Positions 36,301 through 45,208 of a stretch of 64,000 bases of DNA are shown one piece after another. Each line of letters begins with the position of its first letter. Positions within the stretch are counted from its first letter, which is position 1. A model generated the notes under the pieces. The model was not told the DNA's origin. It saw only the letters and a list, made by a program, of their open reading frames with translations, and searched no databases. The translations under genes were made by a program, and so were the position numbers. The DNA comes from Xenoacremonium recifei. Its lineage: Eukaryota; Ascomycota; Sordariomycetes; Hypocreales; Nectriaceae. Location: contig WOFQ01000039.1 in NCBI GenBank assembly GCA_012184525.1, positions 273,999 to 337,998 on the forward strand, written 5' to 3'.

Positions 36301-38632
36301 ATGACGCTCAAGTACGACATTATCATTGCGATCGATTTCGGCACAACTTGTAAGTCATTCAGACCTGGGCCAGCCCAAATAGCCTTCCATCCACAAAGGA
36401 ACTTTCTGACATGTCCATTTTGTTAGCGACGGGGGTTAGCTGGCGCATCGAAGGGTCCAAGGACGTGAAAACCCTTAAGTGGGAGAAGGAGGTCAAGATA
36501 CCGTCCCTGCTTCTCATTAACAAGGACGGTGATACCGTCTTTTGGGGCCTCGAGGCCCGCAACAAGGCAGGGGCTGACGAGAGCCTCCTGCTCATCGAGT
36601 GGATGAAACTAAACTTAGGTCAAGATTCCGCCGCCCACCCAGGTCAAGTCGAGCACCACGTCACCGAGTTCCTTCGACACCTATATGGTGAGATTTCAGG
36701 GCCAAGGTTGTCGGAACTGGTCGACGGGTCCCACGTCGAGAACAAGGAGTGGGATAGCCTGGCTATCCGCTTCTTGTTTAGTGTGCCTACTACATGGAGA
36801 AGCAACCCCAACACGATTGGAAGTTTTTACAGCTGCATCCGTGCAGCCGGTTTCGGCACCCTCGATGAGCATACTGTGGAAACCCAAGTAGAAGAACCGC
36901 AGGCCGCTGCGGTATACCATTTCATGTTGGACGTTCAGACCATGAACCCTCATGAGTCGTTTTTTGCCCAGAAGGTCAGAAATCCCCGATCGACCTCTTT
37001 GAAACCATCACTGACGGAAGGTAGAGGACAGTTTTGGCTATTGACGCGGGCGGTGGTACGACAGTAAGTTTTGAAAGCAACAACGACGTGACAATTGGAG
37101 GTGTCCTAACCTATGACCAGGACCTGTGTCTACTCAACATCAGGAGGGATGAAGATCGCCCTAAGATAACCACGGTGAATCCGGGCACGGACCTAACGGT
37201 TCCGGGTAAGTAGTTTGCTCACGATTGAAGCCATCTCTGACTAACAATGGGGTATCAAGGCGTGAGAGCCGGCTCGTCTTTCATTGATACCATGTTCGAA
37301 GACCTCGTCAAGTCTATATTGGAACCAGCGAGACGCGTGCTAGCCGATCCTATAGGTAACGCTGCGTATCAAGCTCGAGTGGCAGACATGTTCCAAGTCG
37401 CCAAGCACAATCTAGGCACGCCCAAATCGATGAGCCGGTACAAACAGAGGGTGCCCGGCCTGGACAGATTCGACAACCCCGACAACGACCGGATTGCCGA
37501 CGGCTGCGTCGTTTTCACTCGGTGGGTAATCAACACCATGTGCCATGTCAGTTCTCCGCTTACGAATTTCATGAGCAGCGGTGACTTGGAGCGGCTGTTC
37601 GACGAACAAGTCGGCATAATCGCAGACAAGTTCTCTGAGGCCTCCCCCAAGCGTAATGACCATCTTGCAAGTCACTCCCCTTGATTGGATTACTGTGTCA
37701 TGCACTGACCCAGAAGCCAGGATGCCATCCTTCTCTCTGGCGGGTTTGGTGGTTCAGAATATGTTCGCAAAAAGCTTAAAGCGCTGTGCGACACTAAGTT
37801 CTCACCCGGCCAAGTCAAGGTCATCATACCCGAAGAACCGCGGATAGCAGTGTGCGCCGGTTTGGCTTATTGGTCAATGTTCGCTGACAGTTTCCCTGCT
37901 CCTCCCTGCCCACTCTCTTTAGGGGTTGTGGTGGTGAACCCACAATCCTCAGACAAGGACAAGAAGCAAGTGGTGTGGTTCATCTCAAAGGTGGGATTGT
38001 TTCGAAGGCACTCTTGACCAGACAGACGGAACTGATGTTACTGTATAGGGTGATCCGATACCCGCGGAATCGTTACAGGCAAAGTACTTTGCCAAACGAG
38101 AGTGGGAAGACTTCGAGAATAAGGAGACAACTGTGAAGGTCGCGATAGTCGCCGACTCATCCAAGAATCCCTCGAACGACTTCCACGACGGTAAGAACAA
38201 AGCATCTACCCTTTCTTTACCCTGACCTTTATTGATTCCGAATCTATTCTTCATTTGCGTTTAAGTAGAGTTTTCAGCAATACTAACGCGGCCAGTAGGT
38301 CTTCGCGTGGTTACAACTCTGACGGCAAAAGTCACTGAGCATCAGCCGAAATCGGGGCCTATCAAGAGGTCGGTCGGCAAAGAAAGTCGCCCGAGGGTGA
38401 AGTTCAGGGTCAAATTGACTCTGAACCTATTAGAAGCCTCGTTCAGATGCTGTAAGACCGCTCGCAAACCTTGGTGAATCTGTGTCAAATACTGACTCTC
38501 GCCACAGTCGATAAGAGGGGGCCTTGGCTCGGTCTTGGCGACACCGTCAACCTCAAGAAGATCATGTTCTGGGAGGAGAAGAAAGCCAGGGAAGAAAATG
38601 CTCGTAAGCCGTACATAGAGAGGGACATGTAG
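36301..38632 (+). CDS. Hsp70-superfamily ATPase-like protein
   Basis: Ten exons: 36301-36349, 36427-36974, 37025-37063, 37121-37205, 37260-37521, 37579-37666, 37721-37990, 38049-38190, 38299-38451, 38508-38632; 586 residues. The actin/Hsp70 ATPase signatures are all present: IAIDFGTTSTGVSW (phosphate 1), VLAIDAGGGTTD (phosphate 2, split over a 39-nt exon) and ILLSGGFGGSEYVRKKL (adenosine site). There is no C-terminal EEVD and no canonical substrate-binding domain, so this belongs with the Hsp12A-like expanded fungal group, not the Hsp70 chaperones. Intron 6 (37667-37720) starts GCAAGT, a GC-AG intron; a GT donor there breaks the frame. Intron 5 (57 nt) is open and a multiple of three, so its removal is less certain. 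Confidence 0.88.
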
Positions 38633-39538
38633 CGTGTTGACGGTGTACACCGCCAGGGCTGGAAACCAATGACGGCCAGCTGTCTTGTTCCTTGTGTCTG
38701 ATTCTCGGGAATGGCTGCTCTTGGGTTTTTGATTTGATGTTTGTTTCGATAGTTTGGCGTAGCTTGTCAATACACGAAGACTTGCAGGTTTGCCACAGAA
38801 AGTTCCGATCGTGGGATGTACTAACTTCATTTCTCGGTCCCAATTAACGTAGAGTTCAGATCGCGCCCCATGCCCAACTTCCCTGTTTTGCGCCACAGTG
38901 GCTTGAGGTACCGGTAGAGGTCCTAGCGTGTGGCGCAGCAAGCTCCTTCTTGACATCCCTTCCCAGCCCGAAGAATATTTTAAGGGTCGTATCGGCCATG
39001 CGAGAAAGGGCACGAGGCTTATATTGAATTGTAGCCTCGGAGATATAGGAAACACCAATAACGCCTGTAGCTTGATACATAATGTGGGATTTTTTGTGGC
39101 GAGAAACTCCAGGCTCAGGAGCTGAGTCAGCCATGTCCGCTCCGAAGGACCGAGCCGTGCGCTCGGTCTCTATAGGGTAAGCCGACACCTAGTCCCAAAG
39201 GATCCCTTTGAGAAGAACCAAGGCTCCTATTTTGCACCTTAGTCTGGTGTCAATTATGTAGGTTTCTCCAGATTCCTAGACTATAAGGGACAAAACATCA
39301 ACAGAAGTCACCGATAATCTTCTTGAAAATGGCAGTTTTTTTATTTCTCGGGAGAATTGAATGGCTCGGACGCGTTTATATACGTTACTTCTACCCAGCG
39401 CGGCACGGATTGCGCCAAAAAAAAAAAAAAAAAAACAGGCAGCTAAGTCATCTGCGGTACTGTGCCATTGGAATTGCTTCTTTTTGCCGTAGGGGCTTGA
39501 CACAGTACACCCGATCCTAGTACACTCTCATTGCCTTA
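38633..39538. other. Intergenic region with a 20-nt poly-A tract
   Basis: No gene is seen. A run of 20 A lies at 39417-39436, which could be a slippage-prone microsatellite or the tail of an old retrotransposed fragment; no element is recognisable in front of it. Confidence 0.5.
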
Positions 39539-40112
39539 TTGCTTGACATTTATGCAAAACCGTCATACCGTCGCCTGGGCTTGGCTGACTTGGATGGGAT
39601 TTTTCACTGGCGCAGGATGTATAGGTTTTCTGAGTCTTACGGTCTTGGAGAATTGCACTTGCTGCGGCGAAAGGAGGTGCGACGAGGTCGTGAGCATACA
39701 GATCATCCATGGCAACATGTTCCAGGAGATGAATGGCTTGTTGTCAACCCTGTTGAGATTGAAGGCCTTCGCGAGGCTCTAAGTACTTGTATGAGCTACT
39801 ATGCTGGTGAAGACGAAATCTGCGTGCCTCGATCCCAAGATGGAGAGAGCAAGCAAGGCGGCCAGGGCGCTCAACGTCTTGCGGCGCGAGGAATTCTTTG
39901 GTCTGTATCGTGCGAGAAAACATGCATCCCTTCGTGAACGGCACGGCTTCCGCGCTGGGGTCGAAACGTTAATTCGTAAGCTGCCTTACCCAGCCAGCGT
40001 CTATGAAGACGCGGGGGATCAAAACTGGGTGCGCATATGGCGGTTATTCAGCCCTACTAAAACTTGGTTTCAAGGGGTGCGAAACCGAGCTCGGGTTTGG
40101 GATGATTGTTAA
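39539..40112 (+). pseudogene. Possible frameshifted gene of unknown family
   Basis: Two overlapping plus-strand frames both look protein-coding: 39539-about 39820 (FHWRRMYRFSESYGLGEL, DEWLVVNPVEIEGLREAL) and about 39810-40112 (ALNVLRREEFFGLYRARK, VRIWRLFSPTKTWFQGVR). They would form one protein if a single indel near 39800-39830 were allowed. No intron fits. I do not recognise the family. It could also be chance; it lies among other relics. Confidence 0.35.
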
Positions 40113-40628
40113 TAATAATCATCGATGTTCTCAAAGAGGCGCAGGATGGTGAGTGAGCTCAATGCCGAGCGTGAGGCCTTGTCCATCAAGCTACCGAGTG
40201 TAGAATACTGGAGGAAGGTCCAAGGTGGATAATTTGCTCCAGACGAGACGGTGTGAGGAATATCAAATGCCAATTAGGTAGGTAGTTTTATAGTTCGACT
40301 GATTCGACACGCAGATCAATAATGTCCATCTTGTCTCAAGATAGTAGCAGCCAGACCTCAAGTATGTAATAGTTACCCATCCTTTCCGTATTGTCGAGTT
40401 CTTTAGCTTGGCTGGGTTTCTTTGGTCTCAAAATGTGGGAAGCCTTGGTCAACACCTTTCTAATACGCCGCAGGCGTGATAGAAGTTCTTCCACTATCGG
40501 AGAGAACGACACTTCCATGTAGAAAGGCACCTGCTTTACTAGCCATATAGAGAATTGTGCTTGCCACATCTTACTCATTCCCCTTACGGCATACTGGGAT
40601 TCTAGATCTCGAAACTCCTACCCCGGTT
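40113..40628. other. Intergenic region
   Basis: About 500 bp without gene-like frames. Confidence 0.45.
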
Positions 40629-41455
40629 TCAGTGTCGATGCCAAAACTCTGCAGAAATTAGAATCGGCTCAGACATATCAGAGGCTATGACCGGAGGACC
40701 GGTGAGTCGTACTGGTTTCCTAGAATGAATGATAAACTTACTGCCGGGTGCGTATACATTAGCCCTGATTGAATAAGGCGATAGAAAAGTTGCCATTTGC
40801 TTCCACATGTGGACCACTGCGGCTTTGCTTGCGGAATAGGGGAAGCCACCGCTGATCTTTCTACTGAACGCAGCCGCACTACTGATAGCAATGACTTGAC
40901 TCTTCTGAGACGTTGGCCGTTTTATTGTCTGCATCCAGAAGATCAAGCATCGCCATCGCCGTATAGAACAACCCCCGTGGTGTTGATGTGTAAGGTGTTA
41001 GTGAACTCAGACATCGGTGTCGCCAGCAACTGCGATTGAACCTCTGACAGGGGTGTGTCGGACCCCATCGCCCAAGTAGCAGGCCCCTCTATACCTGCAT
41101 TTGCAATAAAGAGGTTCACGAAGCTGGTATGTTGTTGCACCTGCGATTTCGCCCGCATGATGGATTCTTGATCACCAACATCGGCTTGTATAGGGATAAC
41201 TCCATCAATGCCCTTTGATGGCCTCAGTATCTCCATAATCTTCTGACTTCTCTGTTAAAGAGAGGTTTGTCATACAATTCTCTCGACGGCGGCCTCTAGC
41301 ACTTCAAGACGTCTCGCCAAGAGGAACACTTTAGCTGCACGGTTTTGCGCTAGAGCCTTGGCCATCATGAGACCTAGACTGGTGCTGCCCCCCGTGATTA
41401 TGACGACGAGGCCATCGCAAGAAAATAGAGACGCTGATCTAAGGTTTAAAGATAT
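40629..41455 (-). pseudogene. Short-chain dehydrogenase/reductase relic
   Basis: Family landmarks in order: VVIITGGSTSLGLMMAKAL (cofactor glycine motif), IQADVGDQES, LFIANAGIEGP (NAG), and AISSAAAFSRK followed by YSASKAAVVHM (catalytic Ser and YxxxK). The pieces lie in different frames. The expected start codon reads ATA at 41455; a stop follows VERI near 41265 without a usable intron. Extra bases near 40970 and near 40920 shift the frame twice between HINTTGV and the SQVIAISS segment. The C-terminus after NVYAPG is not family-like. It cannot encode an active oxidoreductase. It lies beside the TauD relic on the same strand, so the two may have belonged to one pathway. Confidence 0.85.
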
Positions 41456-42085
41456 TATGTCTCATTAATATATGACTTGCCAACTGAGGCCTTCGCGTTG
41501 GAGTCTGCAACTAGTTGTGGAGATGTCACAGTGTATGTGTCACAGTGTATGGGACAGTAAGTGTCTGCTGTAGCTCGGGTCAAGAGGAAAGGGAGCCAAG
41601 CCCCCCTTATATACCAAGTAGTGATGGAGAGCTTATCTTTGAAAGGTTATTAGCGCTATCTAGTCCTTGTTTGAGGTGGCAGCGTCATCCTCCCTAACCT
41701 CGACTTCTTTCGAATCCCTCTGAATCCAAGCTGAGGAAGGATGCATATGTACGAAACCTTTGGTCTCGAGGTCATCAAAAATTTTATGATATTTAGAAAT
41801 CCTGTTACTAATGGTATCTTTGGAAGTATAATATATCACCGGCACATTTCGACTCAATATGCAAAGTCTCGGCTATGAATCCCGCTTAAAGTCGGGAAGT
41901 ATACTTCCCCTCAGTCCGAACAGAATCATGCGTTAACATACTATCTCCGCATTGGGAGCCAGTAAGTCGCTCCAAGTTCCCCTCAACATCTGCGAGCATA
42001 TTTCATTTGCTATCTTAATGTATCAAGAAATGATGTGTGCGATTGCACTGTATGCGTTCGAGTACTTCCGTCCCTTGCTCTGCTA
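41456..42085. other. Intergenic region with one small ORF fragment
   Basis: A minus-strand frame at 41660-41857 (contains SKYHKIFDDLETKGFVHMH) has protein-like composition but no ATG at its beginning and no recognised family; it may be an exon remnant. A 13-bp direct repeat GTCACAGTGTATG occurs twice at 41525-41550. Confidence 0.4.
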
Positions 42086-43160
42086 TTAGCCTCTCCTGCA
42101 TCTCACATTCTCAATTACTTGTCTCAGGCTCAAAACCTCTCTGCGAGACATGCTGGATGGATCCGGATAGGGCTTTTCTGCAACCCCCACAGAGCGCATG
42201 GCGGTTCTAGGACCGAGTCCGGCATAGTCGAAGGTGGCACTATGGAAGACGCTTCTATTATCCCAGATCGCTGCTAGTGCTCAGCGGCTTGACCAGCATC
42301 TCTCACTGGGCTTGCAGATTACTTACCGAGGTCTCCCCTCCCTTGATAACGGAATCGAACTTGAAGGTCGTGGTTTTCAGCGACGACGCTGAGAAGCCAG
42401 TTCTTCATGGCATCACTCTCCGAAGTGGACAAGCCGTCAATCTTTTGAACATGCATGCCCAGACCGAACACTCTTTTCCACCCAGCGACAGGGTTAGTCC
42501 AAACGACCGGATGATGATATTCGAGCTTAGTGCCAACATTTAGGGGAGAGCCACGAGGGCCCGCGAACGTCTCAAAGCCACTCTGAGCAGACTCCTGAAA
42601 TGCAGGCTGCGCATAAGTCGCCGTGAGAGTCTCGAGGAACTTTTGGTACGGCTCTGAGATGCGATCGTATACTTCGTACCCTGACGCCCATAAAGTGTCT
42701 GCATAAGAGTTAGCACGATGAAGAAGTGTACTAATGTGGGAGTCTTACCACCGCTAGATGTTGGAAGCTGAGTAGCTCTCATGATGGTGAAGTCTGCTGA
42801 TGCAGCCTCGAATGAAATATCGCTATGCCACCCACGTTTCCTGCTCTGCTTTTTGTCCGCAGCTTTATCGTATTGGGATTTGAAAAGGTCCTTAGCTTGT
42901 TCGGAGCTGATGACACTGATCTCATCGTCTGATCCGCCTAAGTCGCGACTAGAATTGCTCACAGGGTGGATATGAAGCCTGAGTCCATAGGTTTACCGGA
43001 GAGTATACCAAGTCGCTGATTCAATTCTTTCATCAAACCATTGTCGAGGTCTTTCTGCCCTCTGAAGAAGACTACGCCTCTTTCGGCAACTTGCAATGAA
43101 ATCAACATCCTTATCTTGACTGAGAGAAACTACACTTACCCCGGGGCAAACCCAAGTTCA
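42086..43160 (-). pseudogene. TauD/TfdA-family dioxygenase relic
   Basis: The C-terminal two thirds read cleanly over exons 42749-about 42975, 42327-42698 and 42086-42270. They hold the iron ligands in GWHSDISFE (HxD) and FHSATFDY (distal His), the TLWASGYEVYDRIS segment and the 2-oxoglutarate Arg region GPRTAMRSVG. The N-terminal part is broken. GLHIHPVSNS is out of frame with GILSGKPMDSG by one missing C near 42978. VAERGVVFFRGQ is shifted from the preceding VDFIA by what looks like loss of one ATTGC copy near 43093. NLGLPRG is shifted again near 43140. No start was found. The family hydroxylates sulfonates, xanthine or related substrates with Fe(II) and 2-oxoglutarate. Confidence 0.88.
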
Positions 43161-43310
43161 CACCTCTTTTGCAAGACATGTCGAGACATGCAAAAGACGA
43201 TCGTGTATCTTATAAGTAAAAAGGGTCCGACTGACAAGCTCTCCCTTCTGTGCACTCCTGACTGAGCCTCGAATTCATAACCTGGCGCTGGCCGTCCTAA
43301 TAATAACCAA

Positions 43311-43328
43311 CCCTAACCAACCCTAACC
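43311..43328. repeat. Two CCCTAACC units
   Basis: Two copies of CCCTAACC separated by AA, just beyond the 3' end of the FAH-like gene. CCCTAA is the complement of the ascomycete telomere hexamer. This is too short to be more than suggestive. Confidence 0.6.
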
Positions 43329-43384
43329 TGAGAGCGCAAAGATTGTGCTGGCTTATAGTCAACCCCAGAACCAAACCCCCAGAA

Positions 43385-44730
43385 TCAAAACGGGATGCTC
43401 GGCGTTAGTGTTCCTACGCAATCCCCAAACCCAACGCCGGATCCAGGGTCTCCCGCCAACCCAGTTATCCTAACGATGTCTCCATCCTGCAACTGCGTTC
43501 TCTCGGATCCATCTCTGAGCTTCAGTGGCTCCTTGCCGCCTTTTGTTGTTTCAAGGAGGCATCCCTGCGCCCCATCCTCGGGTCCAGACACCGTACCGGA
43601 CGCCAACACATCGCCAGTTCGTAAGCCAGCACCTGCGCTGACGGCATGCGCTACCATTTGGCGGGCAGACCAATACATGGCGTCTAGAGACGTCGTGGCT
43701 ACGGTGGTGGCAAGGCCAGCCGAGATTATATCGACTTGCATGCGGATTGCGTACGCGGACTTAAGCTGATCCTCCAAGTAGTCGGGGACAGGCACCTGCC
43801 GAGGTGGCCCATCTCTCTGGAATGGCTGCAATGCGTCCAGGGTGACAATCCAGGGAGAAATGGTCGTCCCCGGACTTTTCCCGTTAAACGGGCCCAAAGG
43901 TCTCATCTCAAAGCCCTGAATGTCTCGGGCTACGCACATCACTCGTTAGCACTTTCTGCCGTAACTTTACCATTTCAATGCATACGTACCACTCCAATCA
44001 TTGAGTAGAACAAAGCCGAAGATGTGTTCATCGGCATCTCTTGCGTAGAGCCTCTGCTTCATAGGCAGCGGCTTGCCAATAACTGCCGCAAACTCCATCT
44101 CGTAGTCCATGAAGTTGGATGGCCGCAGAGCCACTCTATTGCCGACTGGATATTGACCCATAGGACGCTCAACGTCGGTTCCAGAGACCACCACGGAGCT
44201 AGCACGGCCTTGATAGCCGATGGGAAAGTGTAAGGCACCTGGCGGAAGGCTTGCATCATTCATTAGGATGCGTCCGGCGTTCTTCATGTGCTCAATGGAG
44301 CAAGAGAAATCTAACAATCCCGTTCAGAAATTTGCACAGAAGACCATGACAAGAGGCTCGTAGTCGCCAAACCTGAAAAATCGCCAATGGCCACTGGTAA
44401 GTGCATAGTGACGGCTCCTATATCTTCATAGCTGTCTTCGGGAAACTTATCTATCCCTCCCGCAATGAAGGCTTCCTGGATGCGTTGGCGGACAAGTCGG
44501 TGGATAGCCCTCCCCAAGGCAGCGAATTCATTCAATGTTGGCTTGCTAAAGACAGCTTTTGGAAGATTCTGAATGCCATCAAACATCCCACTTCGGGCGA
44601 CAATGTCCAAGAACACAACTGTATTCTCCAATCTGGTAGCAGGTACCGGTCGTCCATGCCGAGCACTGGACGCAATGCCGAAAGGCACATTGCGGAGCGA
44701 GAAGTGATGGCCGTAGTCCGAAGATGCCAT
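43385..44730 (-). CDS. Fumarylacetoacetase-like hydrolase
   Basis: Exons 44373-44730, 43990-44310 and 43385-43929 give 407 residues, close to fumarylacetoacetases (about 420). The N-terminal SH3-like part begins FSLRNVPFGIAS; the metal/substrate region includes MDYEMEFAAVIGKPL and FGFVLLNDWSARDIQGFEM; later come GPFNGKSPGTTISPW and LRTGDVLASGTVSGPEDG. The family hydrolyses C-C bonds of acylpyruvates such as 4-fumarylacetoacetate, the last step of tyrosine/homogentisate breakdown. Sequence differences from the housekeeping enzyme (FAH usually has NLGPFLSKNFGTTISPW-like residues) suggest a paralog for another substrate. It is head-to-head with a large regulator and is the only intact enzyme in this stretch. 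Confidence 0.9.
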
Positions 44731-45208
44731 TTTTGTCGAGGAACATTGATATGGTGGCGTCTACAGTGGCCAAGCAAGCAGTGCGTTTCCTATATCTCCG
44801 TATCCGTATGATGAAGCATGGTATACGTACCTCTGGTGGACCAGATTTGGGACCTTCGGGAACTCCTCCACATCCCGAGATCATGGAGTTGTCTCCACGC
44901 ACTCCATGCGCTTCCCCAGAGCTTCCCCCACACACTAGAGAAGCAGCCAATACCACAAGCCGTTGACTGACTGTGTGGCGGCTTTTCCCTGTGATGACGG
45001 GTGCTGATAGCGCTTCCTGAGTATTCCGTATTTGTTCTGGATCTTCCCCGCGTTTCTTTGCCTCCCTCCACATACCTACCTACTCCTTACTCCTATCCTC
45101 CTGCTCTTACCGCCCCCGAAGACCGTGTCGGCTCCTCTTCGCTTGCTTCTTGAGATCTTCCATCGCGTCGCCAGCTCCAGCCCTCCTCCGTCCCGAAGAG
45201 CCAGGCTC
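44731..45208. promoter_or_regulatory. Shared promoter of FAH-like gene and C2H2/Zn2Cys6 regulator
   Basis: 478 bp between divergent starts. The half nearest the regulator is strongly CT-rich (45060-45190). Head-to-head placement suggests joint or feedback control, but no CGG-type operator was defined with confidence. Confidence 0.5.

Noticed and set aside
41660..41857. 65-codon minus-strand ORF as a gene
   Set aside because: No ATG at the 5' end, no domain, and located in relic-rich DNA; kept only as a note in the intergenic entry.
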